Below are positions 37,907 through 46,072 of a DNA stretch of 64,000 nt, one piece after another (the first letter of the stretch is position 1; each line of letters opens with the position of its first letter). A program made the translations under genes and the position numbers. The stretch is from contig NZ_RBXO01000001.1 in assembly GCF_003634935.1 (NCBI RefSeq), positions 1,054,001 to 1,118,000 of the forward strand, in the 5' to 3' direction. Source of the DNA: Saccharothrix australiensis (GTDB lineage: Bacteria; Actinomycetota; Actinomycetes; Mycobacteriales; Pseudonocardiaceae). The notes below the pieces were generated by a model. The model worked only from the letters and a program-made list of their open reading frames with translations, did not search any database and was not told where the DNA came from.

Positions 37907-39025
37907 ATGGCCGCTTCCGGGTGGGGGAGCGCGCCGGTTCCCCCGCCCGAGGCCGCCCGGCCGGTCCGCCCGACCCCGCTGCTGCTCCAGGGTCAGGACT
38001 ACTTCTTCCGGTCACCCGTCAAGAACCTGGACTTCCAGGAGCACGTCCACCGCCACGACCTGGTCGACGAGGGCGACGGCAGCCCCGTCCCCTGCGTGCT
38101 GGTCCTCGCCCGCGCCGCCGACATGGAGATGAACGCGCTCTCCATCGCCCTGGCCGAGCGCGGCATCCGGATGGCCCGCGTCGACGCCGACCGCTGCGTC
38201 GACCTGCCCCTCACCGTCTACACCGACGCGCCCCTGCTCGAACTCGACCGCTGGCTGCTGCGCCCGCTGCTGGTGTGGCGCCGCCACTTCGAGCTGTCCG
38301 CGCTCCAGGTCGAACCGGGCACGCTGGCCGGCGCGTACGCCGTGGACCAGTGGGGATCGGTCGCGAACTGGCTCTCCACGCGCGCCGACTGGGCGCACGT
38401 CAACCCCGCCCGCGCGAGCGCGCACCTCGACCGGCTGACCCAGTTGTCGGACGCGTCGGCGTTCGGCCTGGCGGTGCCGCGCACGATGGTGACCACCCGA
38501 CCGGGGCGCACCCGGCCCGGTGGCGCCCGGTGCATCGTCAAGACCGCCGGGCGGCACCTGCTGGAGCCGCGCCCCGGCGTGCAGCACGGGCTGTTCCCGC
38601 GACCCCTGGAGACCAGCCGCTCCGGTGACGTCCCGGAGCCCGCGCCGGTCATCGTGCAGGAGTACGTGCCCTCGGACACCGAGCTCCGGGTGTTCGTGGT
38701 GGGCGAGCGCACCCTGGCGTTCCAGGTCGACAAGCTCGACCCGGCGCAGCTGTGGGTGGACCCCGAGGCGGTCCGGGTCACGCCGGTCGACGTGCCGCCC
38801 CGCCTGGCGGACCGCCTGCTGGCCCTGGCGCGGCACTGGCGGTTGCAGGTCGCGGCGTTCGACCTGCTCGTCGCGGGCGGTGACCACGTGTTCCTGGAGG
38901 TCAACGTCAACTGCGACTGGCGTTGGTTCGAGCACCGGGCGGAGGACGAGCGGGTGTCCGACGCCGTGCACGAGTGGGTGGCGGCGCGCTTCAAGGAGCT
39001 TCTCCGTGCGGGTAAAGGTCGCTGA
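37907..39025 (+). CDS. ATP-grasp ligase, RiPP maturase-like
   Basis: A 372-aa protein resembling the ATP-grasp peptide maturases (MvdD/TgmB group) that form ester or amide links between side chains of a precursor peptide. Parts in order: an unusual 60-residue N-terminal extension; a pre-ATP-grasp domain (VLVLARAADMEMNALSIALA, about 64-160); the connector DWAHVNPARA ... RLTQLSDASAFGLAVPRTMVTT (161-197); the ATP-grasp domain with Lys212 in CIVKTAG, IVQEYVP, and metal-binding Asp319 and Glu331-x-Asn333 in FLEVNVN. It begins 2 bases after the 40-codon gene. No transporter or peptidase follows, so a third component would be elsewhere. A peptide-independent ligase is the alternative. Confidence 0.85.
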   Translation: MAASGWGSAPVPPPEAARPVRPTPLLLQGQDYFFRSPVKNLDFQEHVHRHDLVDEGDGSPVPCVLVLARAADMEMNALSIALAERGIRMARVDADRCVDLPLTVYTDAPLLELDRWLLRPLLVWRRHFELSALQVEPGTLAGAYAVDQWGSVANWLSTRADWAHVNPARASAHLDRLTQLSDASAFGLAVPRTMVTTRPGRTRPGGARCIVKTAGRHLLEPRPGVQHGLFPRPLETSRSGDVPEPAPVIVQEYVPSDTELRVFVVGERTLAFQVDKLDPAQLWVDPEAVRVTPVDVPPRLADRLLALARHWRLQVAAFDLLVAGGDHVFLEVNVNCDWRWFEHRAEDERVSDAVHEWVAARFKELLRAGKGR

Positions 39026-39377
39026 GCACGCGGCACGGCGCCACGAGGGCGGTGTCGCGGTGCCGGGTGGCGGACGCCGCCGCGCGCGTGGCACGCCCGC
39101 GCCACCCCGGTCCGGCGGCACCGGACGGGTGGGGGAGACCGGTCCGGTCGATGCACGGCCCCACCCGTCCGGGATTGCCCCGCGCACGCACCGTGGCGGT
39201 GGTCCGGCCCGCGTCGTCGCGGCCGGCGGGCATCGTGCCCGATCACGGCCATGCCCGGATGCGCGAATCGTCGTGGGCCATCCGTCGCAATGCGCAAATC
39301 TGGTTGCTGCCACTCCGCTTTCTGGTACCTACTTCACCGCATCATTGCGGGGAGAACTCGGAGAACACACTTCCCGC

Positions 39378-39393
39378 TGTGATCTCTATCACG
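39378..39393. promoter_or_regulatory. CRP/FNR-like palindrome
   Basis: TGTGATCTCTATCACG matches the CRP-type pattern TGTGA-N6-TCACA with one mismatch. Actinobacterial CRP/GlxR regulators use similar sites. The nearest downstream gene is the tRNA, 131 bases away, so its target is unclear. Confidence 0.4.
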
Positions 39394-39429
39394 AAGTGGT
39401 ACTCACGTTGTGCTCGGTTGGTCCATTAC

Positions 39430-39460
39430 CTCAATGAGCGCAATAGCGGATCTCATTGAG
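39430..39460. repeat. 9-base inverted repeat upstream of the tRNA
   Basis: CTCAATGAG (39430-39438) and CTCATTGAG (39452-39460) are perfect complements separated by 13 bases; each arm is itself almost a palindrome. It ends 64 bases before the tRNA. It may be an operator or a terminator of unknown transcript. Confidence 0.6.
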
Positions 39461-39524
39461 CCGTGCGGGGGACTTGTGACGAACCGGCCCCACGAACGCT
39501 CGGTAACGGCTTAGGCTCCACGCT

Positions 39525-39598
39525 GCCCCCGTAGCCCAATCGGTAGAGGCAGGCTCCTTAAAAGAGTCACAGTACGGGTTCGAATCCCGTCGGGGGCA
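39525..39598 (+). tRNA. Atypical tRNA, anticodon UAA, short variable loop
   Basis: A 74-base cloverleaf: 7-bp acceptor (GCCCCCG with CGGGGGC), a Leu-type D arm (3-bp stem GCC/GGC and loop with AATCGGTAGA), a 5-bp anticodon stem with one G-U pair, loop CTTAAAA giving anticodon UAA, a 5-base variable loop ACAGT, and a standard T arm (ACGGG, TTCGAAT, CCCGT). Base 73 is A; CCA is not encoded. UAA reads the Leu codon TTA, but tRNA-Leu normally has a long class II variable arm, missing here. It could be a special TTA reader, a tRNA of altered identity, or a decayed gene. Confidence 0.8.
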
Positions 39599-39937
39599 CG
39601 TCAGCCGCAACCTTCGTCGTCACTCGACTGTCGGGTGATCACGATCGGGTGGTGTAGTGCGCGCACGGAGCCCACTTGCGAAGGCTCGTCACATTACTGC
39701 GGCCCGGTTCTGTCAATGCTCCGATGGGGCTGTCTTCCGCGCGGGACCGGTAGCGCACGACGACGGGCCGAACACCGGTCATCGCGATCCCGGCCGTGCG
39801 CCCATCGTGCCGGCGCGGTACGGCGGGCGGATATCGCGCCCCGACCCGCCGAACGGCCCGTGCAACGCCGAACGGCGGGGCCCGGTGACATCCCGCGGGC
39901 TCCCGCCGTTCGCCGTCGCACGAGGCGTCCCACGCCG
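39599..39937. other. Intergenic region after the tRNA
   Basis: About 340 bases between the tRNA and the end of the DUF885 gene. I see no gene, strong terminator or attachment-site duplication of the tRNA 3' end. Confidence 0.5.
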
Positions 39938-41569
39938 TCACCCCCGGGCGGCCACCCAGGCCCGCACGACGTCGTCCAGCACCGCCAGCGGCAGCGGCCC
40001 GCCGCCGAGCACCACGTCGTGGAACGCCCGGATGTCGAACCGGTCGCCCAGCGCGCGCTCCGCCTCGGCCCGCATCCGCTGGATCTCCAACCGCCCCACC
40101 ATGTACGCGAGGGCCTGGCCCGGCGCGGCGATGTACCGGTCGACCTCGGACTCGATCTCCACCTGCGCCAGCGGCGTGTTCTCCCGCAGGTACGCGACGG
40201 CCTGCTCGCGGCTCCAGCCGTGCGCGTGCAGCCCGGTGTCCACCACCAGCCGCCCGGCGCGCATCGAGTCCATCGCCACCATGCCCAGCCGCGCCACGTC
40301 GTCGGAGTACAGGCCCATCTCGTCGGCCAGCCGCTCGCAGTACAGGCCCCAGCCCTCCAGGTACCCGGTGACGGTCGCGACGCGGCGCAGCATCGGCAGC
40401 CCGGTCAGCTCCTGCGCCAGCACGATCTGGAAGTGGTGCCCCGGCACGGCCTCGTGGAACGCGATCGCCTCCGCCTGGTACCGGAAGCGCTCCTCCACGC
40501 GGTGCGTGTTGGCGTAGTAGGTGCCCGGCCGCGCGCCGTTCATCGACGGCGGCGCGTAGTAGGCCGTCGGCGCGCCCGGCGCGTCCACGGCGGGCACCGG
40601 CTCCACCTCGCACCGCTTCGCGGGCAAGCGCCCGAACCAGCGCGGGGCGACCTCCTCGGCCCGCGCCACGGCCTCGCGCGCGGCGGAGATCAGCTCGTCC
40701 TCGGACTTCCAGCGCAGCGCCGGGTCGGTGCGCATCCGCTCGAAGACCTCGGCGGTGTCGCGCGTGCCGAAGACCCGCTCGCCCAGCTCGGCGTACTCCT
40801 CGGCGAGCCGGGCCATGATCTCCAGGCCGGTGCGGTGCAGCTCCTCGGGCGTCCGGTCCGTGGTGGTCTGGACGCGCGCCAGGCGCGCGTAGACGGCGTC
40901 CCCGCCGGGCAGGTGGCACAGGCCCACCCGGTCCGCGGGACGGCCGACGAGGCCCGCGACGGCCTCGCGGTACGCGGCGAACGCGGGCCGCACCTCCTCG
41001 GCGATCAGCCGGTCGCGCTCGGCGGTGAACGCCGCGCCGCCCGACGGCCGGGCGAACGGGTCCTCGTCGGCCGCGAGGTACCGGTCCAGGTAGGCGACGC
41101 ACGCGTCCAGCAGGTGCTGGACGGGCGTGCGGCCGGCGGCGGAGCCGGCGACGTGCCGCTCGGCGACCGTGCGCAGGAACCGCGGGATCGCGGCCAGCCG
41201 GGACAGGTAGTCGCGCTCCTGGTCCTCGCCCGTGATCACCGTCATCGGCAGCGTCGACAGCAGCTCGCCGGCAGGCGCGAAGAAGGAGTCGGTGATGGTG
41301 TGCTCGACGGCCCGCGCGTCGAGCAGGTCGAGCGTCGACTCCGCCTGCTGGACGATCACCGCGCGGGTCACGGGGTCGTCGTCGTCCGGCAGCGCCTTGG
41401 CGCGCTCGGCGATCGACCGCGCGGCGGCCCGCGCCGATTCCTCGGCCGCCTCGCCGTGGTCGGCGAGGAGGTGGTCGTAACCGGGCAGCCCGAATACCGT
41501 CGCGCCCAGCGGCGCCAGCCGGGACATGAGGTCGAGCAGTTCATCGGCGAGCGCTGCCGTGGTGTCCAT
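39938..41569 (-). CDS. DUF885-family putative metallopeptidase
   Basis: A 543-aa, mostly helical protein of the DUF885 family, which resembles M32/M2-type zinc carboxypeptidases. The zinc-binding motif is FHEAVPGHH (371-379), with a downstream YLEGWGLYCERLADEMG region characteristic of the family. No signal peptide. Substrate unknown; peptide or dipeptide hydrolysis is likely. It is transcribed alone, with a distinctly AT-rich upstream stretch (41605-41635) that probably holds its promoter. Confidence 0.9.
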   Translation of the reverse strand: MDTTAALADELLDLMSRLAPLGATVFGLPGYDHLLADHGEAAEESARAAARSIAERAKALPDDDDPVTRAVIVQQAESTLDLLDARAVEHTITDSFFAPAGELLSTLPMTVITGEDQERDYLSRLAAIPRFLRTVAERHVAGSAAGRTPVQHLLDACVAYLDRYLAADEDPFARPSGGAAFTAERDRLIAEEVRPAFAAYREAVAGLVGRPADRVGLCHLPGGDAVYARLARVQTTTDRTPEELHRTGLEIMARLAEEYAELGERVFGTRDTAEVFERMRTDPALRWKSEDELISAAREAVARAEEVAPRWFGRLPAKRCEVEPVPAVDAPGAPTAYYAPPSMNGARPGTYYANTHRVEERFRYQAEAIAFHEAVPGHHFQIVLAQELTGLPMLRRVATVTGYLEGWGLYCERLADEMGLYSDDVARLGMVAMDSMRAGRLVVDTGLHAHGWSREQAVAYLRENTPLAQVEIESEVDRYIAAPGQALAYMVGRLEIQRMRAEAERALGDRFDIRAFHDVVLGGGPLPLAVLDDVVRAWVAARG

Positions 41570-41626
41570 CCGGGTACTCCCGTGCGTCGGTGCGGAGAAG
41601 GAAACGGTACTTAGCCTAAATAACGA

Positions 41627-42274
41627 TTACAGCCGGTCCAAATAGGCCAGCACCGCCAGCACGCGCCGGTTGTCGTCCTCCGACAACGGCAGCCCCAGCT
41701 TCCCGAAGATGTTCGCGGTGTGCTTGCCCACGGCTTTCTCGGTGATGAACAGCCGGGCGGCGATCGCGCCGTTCGACCGGCCCTCGGCCATCAGCGCCAG
41801 CACCTCCCGCTCGCGCGGCGTCAACGTCGCCAGCGGCCGGTCCCGCCCGCTGCGCGCCAGGAGCTGCGTGATCACCTCGGGGTCCATCGCCGTGCCGCCC
41901 GCCGCGACCCGCCGGATCGCGTCCACGAACTGCCGGACGTCCGACACGCGGTCCTTCAGCAGGTAGCCGACGCCACCGCCCCGGTCGGACAGCAGCTCGC
42001 GGGCGTAGAGCTGCTCGACGTACTGCGAGAGCACCAGCACCGGCAGCCCCGGTACCCGCTTGCGCGCGTCGATGGCCGCCCGCAGGCCCTCGTCGGTGAA
42101 CGTCGGCGGCAGCCGCACGTCCACCACCGCCACGTCCGGCCGGTGGTCGACCAGCGCCTTGAGCAGCGCGGGACCGGTGTCGACCGCTTCCACGACGTCG
42201 AAGTCGTAGGCGCGGAGCAGCCGGATCAGCCCGTCCCGGAGCAGGACGAGGTCTTCACCGAGGACGACTCGCAC
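41627..42274 (-). CDS. NarL/LuxR-type response regulator
   Basis: A 215-aa two-component regulator. The receiver domain has the acidic pocket (Glu7-Asp8), phospho-acceptor Asp52 in VVDVRLPP and the conserved Lys in LLKDR. The LuxR-type HTH occupies about 148-205 (LTPREREVLALMAEGRSNGA and TEKAVGKHTANIFGKLG). It lies downstream of the histidine kinase on the same strand, separated by 265 bases that contain copy 3 of the dispersed palindromic element. The regulon is unknown; the adjacent PQQ operon is a candidate. Confidence 0.93.
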   Translation of the reverse strand: MRVVLGEDLVLLRDGLIRLLRAYDFDVVEAVDTGPALLKALVDHRPDVAVVDVRLPPTFTDEGLRAAIDARKRVPGLPVLVLSQYVEQLYARELLSDRGGGVGYLLKDRVSDVRQFVDAIRRVAAGGTAMDPEVITQLLARSGRDRPLATLTPREREVLALMAEGRSNGAIAARLFITEKAVGKHTANIFGKLGLPLSEDDNRRVLAVLAYLDRL

Positions 42275-42452
42275 GGCATCTCCATGATCGCGGTGGGCCC
42301 GTCCCTCGGGCCACGCCGCCGAGTCTGCCGGCGGCCGCCACCGCTTTCCGGCGAACCGCCCACCCGACCCGCTACCACCGCAACCACTCCACCGGGCAGC
42401 TCCCGGCGGTCCGCTCCCCCTCGCCCTCTCCTGTCACCCTGCTCGCGCTCGG

Positions 42453-42584
42453 CACCGCGAGGCCGCGTCGGTGGTTCACGGCGCGTCTCCCGCCGATCAC
42501 GCTTCTCGATCGGCGGGAGACGCCCCGCGAGCCGCCGACTCAAGGGCGGCCGAGCCGCCCGACGGAGTCGGCCAGATCAGACAC
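42453..42584 (-). repeat. Dispersed palindromic element, copy 3 (diverged, inverted)
   Basis: Arms GCGTCTCCCGCCGATC (42483-42498) and its complement (42508-42523) enclose a 9-base loop that is the reverse complement of the loop type in copies 1, 2 and 5. The flanks (GCGAGGCCGCG; GGGCGGCCGAGCCGCC; ATCAGACAC) match copy 4. It overlaps the last codons and the stop of the histidine kinase gene, which ends at 42540. Confidence 0.8.
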
Positions 42585-43817
42585 GGGCAGCTCCACCGTC
42601 ACGATGGTCGGCCCGCCCAGCGGGCTCGCGATGCCGAGCGTCCCGTCGAACGCGGTGAGCCGCCGCTCGATGCCGCGCAACCCGCCTCCCTCGGTGGCCT
42701 CCGCCCCGCCGTGCCCGTTGTCGCCGATCATCAGCCCGAGCCTGCCGTCCTCGTGCCGCACCCGCACCCAGGCGCTGGTCGCGCCGCTGTGCTTGGCCAC
42801 GTTCGTCAGCGCCTCCGCCACCGCGAAGTACGCCGCCGACTCGACCGGGGCCTCCGGCCGGCCGGCCAGCACCACGTCCACCTCGACCGGCAGCGGGTGG
42901 GCCAGCGCCAACGCCCGCAGCGCGCCCTCCAGGCCCCGGTCGGCCAGCACCGGCGGGTGGATGCCACGCACCAGGTCGCGCAGCTCCGACAGCGCCTGCG
43001 ACGACGACTGCCGCGCCTCGGCCAGCAGGTCGCGCGCCGCGTCCGGGTCGCGGGCCAGCAGCTCCTCCGCCATGCCCAGGCTCATGCCCAGCGCCACCAG
43101 CCTCGCCTGCGCGCCGTCGTGCAGGTCGCGCTCGATCCGGCGCAGCTCCGCGGCCTGCGCGTCGACCGTGTCGGCCCGCGAGTCGGCCAGCACCCGCACC
43201 CGGTCGGCCAGCGCGGTGTGCGCGCTCGGCGCGAGCAGCCACCGCACGAACGACGCGTGCACCCGCACGATCCGGGGCGTCGCCCACCACGCGACCAGCA
43301 GGTACAGCAGGCCCAGCAGCGGCGCGACCACGAAGTTGCCCGGCGTGTCCACGTCGATGCCGCTGAACTCGACGGAGTCCGCGCCCAGCGCCCACAGCAC
43401 CGGCGTGACGACCCCGAACGCGCCGCCCAGCCACAGGGCGAGCGGCAGCACGCCGCACACCACGCCGACGACCGCGTTCAGCGGCAGGAACGCCAGGTCC
43501 CGCCACGTCGCCGGGTCGGTCGCGATGGTCCGCACCCGCGTCATCGGGCCCCGGTTGGCGGGCAGCCGGTAGGGCGCCGCGATCTCCTCGCCCAGCACGC
43601 CGCCCGCCCACCGGCGGTGCACCGCCAGGTACCGGCGGGCCAGCGCGGTGATCAGCAGCAGCAGCGGCACGCCGATCGTCACCAGGATCAGCGGGTAGGC
43701 GTACAGCTGGAGCGGGATCAGGGGCAGGCCCAGCACGCACAGCGGTACCCGCGCGAGGGCCAGCGCGGCGGTCCGCAGCCGGCTCGCCGCGCCGCGCACG
43801 AGGTCGTGGTCCGTCAT
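42540..43817 (-). CDS. Sensor histidine kinase (NarL-partner type)
   Basis: A 425-aa membrane kinase. Four to five transmembrane segments span about 20-60 and 108-180. The HisKA_3 dimerisation helix RRIERDLHDGAQARLVALGM carries His233. The ATPase domain has EALTNVAKHSG (N box) and GLMIGDNGHGG (G box). ATG 43817. It is 53 bases downstream of pqqB, so it could be transcribed with the PQQ operon. The C-terminal residues GRLGRP and the stop codon fall inside copy 3 of the dispersed element, so the repeat seems to have supplied the gene's end. Confidence 0.9.
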   Translation of the reverse strand: MTDHDLVRGAASRLRTAALALARVPLCVLGLPLIPLQLYAYPLILVTIGVPLLLLITALARRYLAVHRRWAGGVLGEEIAAPYRLPANRGPMTRVRTIATDPATWRDLAFLPLNAVVGVVCGVLPLALWLGGAFGVVTPVLWALGADSVEFSGIDVDTPGNFVVAPLLGLLYLLVAWWATPRIVRVHASFVRWLLAPSAHTALADRVRVLADSRADTVDAQAAELRRIERDLHDGAQARLVALGMSLGMAEELLARDPDAARDLLAEARQSSSQALSELRDLVRGIHPPVLADRGLEGALRALALAHPLPVEVDVVLAGRPEAPVESAAYFAVAEALTNVAKHSGATSAWVRVRHEDGRLGLMIGDNGHGGAEATEGGGLRGIERRLTAFDGTLGIASPLGGPTIVTVELPVSDLADSVGRLGRP

Positions 43818-43870
43818 GCCGGTGATTCTCGCGGTCCGCCGCGCCGGAGGCAGTGGGTCCAAGCCCCCGA

Positions 43871-44746
43871 TCAGACGTCGAGCGAAGCCCCGTCCGGCAG
43901 CACCTCCACGCCCGCCTCCCGCAACTTGGCCCGCTCCTCGGAGTCCGGGTCGAGCACCGGGTTGGTGTTGTTGAGGTGCGTGTAGATCCGCCGCACGTGG
44001 GGGTGCCTGCGCAGCTCCGGCAGGCTGTGGGTGATCGGCAGGTGGCCCATCGCGGACTGCCCGCCCGCCCGGCCGGTGGCCGCGCCCATCTCCGACGGCG
44101 CGTAGAACGTGCCGTCCAGCAGCACCACGTCGGCCTCCGCGACCAGGTCGTCGAACCCCAGCGGCCACGCGGCCAGGCACGGCGCGTACAGCACGATCCC
44201 GCCGGTCCGCGGGTCGAACAGCCGGTAGGCCACCACCCAGTGCCCCTCGACCGGCGACTCGTCCGCGTACCGCGGGCGCTTGCCGCTGATCGGGAACGCC
44301 GTCACCTCCAGGCCGCCGGACAGCGGGAACGTCTGCTCCGGCTCGACCTGCCGCCACGTCCACTCGGCGTACTTGTCCAGCACCACCCGCGTCCGCGCCA
44401 GCGCGTGCAGGACGGTCGCCGGCGCGTGCACCCGCAGCCCGGCCGCGCCGCGCAACGTCAGCAGCCCCAGCGTGTGGTCGACCTCGGCGTCGGTGAGCAG
44501 CACGCCGCGCACCGGCGTGTCCCGCGGCCCCGGTCCGGGGTCGAGCCACGGCGTCGCGGTGAGCTGGGTCCGGATGTCCGGCGAGGCGTTGAGCAGCCAC
44601 CAGTGCACCCCGTCGCCGCTGACCGCCAGGCAGTCCTGGGTGCGCGCGGGCAGCTGACCGGCCCGCACCTTCCCGCACGGCCCGCACGCGCAGTTCCACT
44701 GCGGCACGCCGCCGCCGGCGGCCGTCCCGAGCAGCACGACCCTCAC
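43871..44746 (-). CDS. pqqB: PQQ biosynthesis protein PqqB
   Basis: A 291-aa metallo-beta-lactamase-fold protein. PqqB is thought to act as an iron-dependent hydroxylase of the Glu-Tyr dipeptide intermediate in PQQ synthesis. The family N-terminus is present: GTAAGGGVPQWNCACGPC at residues 7-24 with zinc-binding Cys19, Cys21 and Cys24. A late THLNNTNP motif supplies further ligands. The start is a GTG overlapping the pqqE stop by 4 bases. It is the last pqq gene of the operon. Confidence 0.95.
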   Translation of the reverse strand: MRVVLLGTAAGGGVPQWNCACGPCGKVRAGQLPARTQDCLAVSGDGVHWWLLNASPDIRTQLTATPWLDPGPGPRDTPVRGVLLTDAEVDHTLGLLTLRGAAGLRVHAPATVLHALARTRVVLDKYAEWTWRQVEPEQTFPLSGGLEVTAFPISGKRPRYADESPVEGHWVVAYRLFDPRTGGIVLYAPCLAAWPLGFDDLVAEADVVLLDGTFYAPSEMGAATGRAGGQSAMGHLPITHSLPELRRHPHVRRIYTHLNNTNPVLDPDSEERAKLREAGVEVLPDGASLDV

Positions 44747-45810
44747 CGCCCCACCCCCCGCATCGCCACCGGCACGGGTCCGGTCTCCGCCGCCAGGATC
44801 CGGTCCACCAGCTCCCGCCGCGGCGACAGCGAGCACACCGGGTCGGTGTTCGCCGCGTCGCCGGTGAGCTGGAACGCCTGGCAGCGGCAGCCGCCGAAGT
44901 CGACCTCCTTGCGCGGGCACGACCGGCACGGCTCGCGCATCCAGTCCACCCCCCGGAACGCGTTGAACGACCGGGAGTCGAACCAGATCCCGCCCAGCGG
45001 CCGGTCCCGCACGTTCTCCACGCCCAGGCCCTCGATCACCGTCGCGGCCGGGCACGGCAGCACGTCGCCGTTCGGCGCGACGGTCAGCTGCCGCGCGCCC
45101 CACCCGTACATGCAGGGCTTGGGGTGCGCCTCGTGGTAGTCCGCGATCACGTAGACGATCTCCATCCGCGACCGCTCCCGCGCCGCGGCCACCACCTCGT
45201 CCGCCCGCCGGAGCTGGTCCCGCGTCGGCAGCAGCGCCGCGCGGTTGCGCAGCGCCCAGCCGTAGTACTGGGTGTTGGCCAGTTCCAACCGGTCCGCGCC
45301 CATCCGCTCGGCGAGCGCGATGATCCCGCCCACGTGGTCCAGGTTCAACCGGTGCAGGACGACGTTGACCGTCAGCGGCAGCCCGGCCTCGCGGACCACC
45401 CGCGCCGCGGTCAGCTTCGGCCCGAACGCCTTCACCCCGGCGATGCGGTCCGCGTCGCCGGGTTCCGCGTCCTGCACGGACAGCTGCACGTGGTCGACGC
45501 CCCGCGCGCGCAGGTCCGCCATCCGCTCGGCGGTCAACCCCAGCCCGCTGGTCACCAGGTTCACGTACGCGCCCAGCCCGCTCGCGTGCGCGACCAGCTC
45601 GGGCAGGTCCCGGCGCGCCAGCGGCTCCCCGCCCGACAGGTGGAACTGGAGCACGCCCAGCTCGCGCGCCTGGTCGAACACCGAGCACCACTCGTCGGTG
45701 CGCAGCTCGGCGTCGCGCCGGACCAGCTCCAGCGGGTTCGAGCAGTACCCGCACCGCAGCGGGCAGCGGTGCGTCAGCTCGGCGAGCAGCCCGAACGGCG
45801 CCTCAGCCAT
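44743..45810 (-). CDS. pqqE: PqqA peptide cyclase PqqE (radical SAM)
   Basis: A 355-aa radical-SAM/SPASM enzyme that makes the carbon-carbon bond between Glu and Tyr of PqqA, the first committed step of PQQ synthesis. The radical-SAM cluster is bound by Cys16, Cys20 and Cys23 (CPLRCGYC). The C-terminal SPASM region has the auxiliary-cluster cysteines around CRSCPRKEVDFGGCRC (295-310) and Cys326. SGGEPL at 59-64 is the SAM-binding GGE motif. It overlaps pqqD by 8 bases and pqqB by 4. Confidence 0.96.
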   Translation of the reverse strand: MAEAPFGLLAELTHRCPLRCGYCSNPLELVRRDAELRTDEWCSVFDQARELGVLQFHLSGGEPLARRDLPELVAHASGLGAYVNLVTSGLGLTAERMADLRARGVDHVQLSVQDAEPGDADRIAGVKAFGPKLTAARVVREAGLPLTVNVVLHRLNLDHVGGIIALAERMGADRLELANTQYYGWALRNRAALLPTRDQLRRADEVVAAARERSRMEIVYVIADYHEAHPKPCMYGWGARQLTVAPNGDVLPCPAATVIEGLGVENVRDRPLGGIWFDSRSFNAFRGVDWMREPCRSCPRKEVDFGGCRCQAFQLTGDAANTDPVCSLSPRRELVDRILAAETGPVPVAMRGVGR

Positions 45811-46072
45811 CGGTCTCGACCACCCTGCGCGCGGCCAGCCTGGTCACCAGGTCGGCGACGTCCTCCGGGAGCACGCCGTCGAACCGCTCGCCCAGCCGCG
45901 CGGCGATGTCGGCGATCGTCCGGTGGCCGTCGCACAGCCCGACGACCGCGGCCGCTGTCTCGTTGAGCACCAGCACGCCCTCCGGGAAGAGCACCACGTG
46001 GCTGTCCCTGGTCCGGTCGTAGGAGGTCTTCACACCCTTGCCCAGCCGGGGTGTGGCGGCGAGATTGGTCAT
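45803..46072 (-). CDS. pqqD: PQQ peptide chaperone PqqD
   Basis: An 89-aa RiPP-recognition-element protein that binds PqqA and presents it to PqqE. It has the PqqD pattern: LVLNETAAAVVGLCDG and a C-terminal helix LPEDVADLVTRLAARRVVE. It is separate from PqqC, unlike in species with a PqqCD fusion. ATG overlaps the pqqC stop by 4 bases and its end overlaps the pqqE start by 8, giving tight coupling. Confidence 0.95.
   Translation of the reverse strand: MTNLAATPRLGKGVKTSYDRTRDSHVVLFPEGVLVLNETAAAVVGLCDGHRTIADIAARLGERFDGVLPEDVADLVTRLAARRVVETDG

Larger units (their letters stand above)
39026..39524. other. 499-bp intergenic region before the tRNA
   Basis: No convincing gene. The right half (39300-39520) is much AT-richer than the surroundings and contains two inverted repeats listed separately, plus TAGGCT at 39512-39517, seven bases before the tRNA, a likely -10 box for it. 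Confidence 0.5.

Noticed and set aside
39052-39459. A 135-codon plus-strand frame before the tRNA
   Set aside because: No ribosome binding site, poor codon use in its AT-rich second half, and no recognisable protein features.
39525-39598. Canonical bldA tRNA-Leu
   Set aside because: The anticodon fits, but the long class II variable arm is missing, so it is listed as atypical rather than as bldA.
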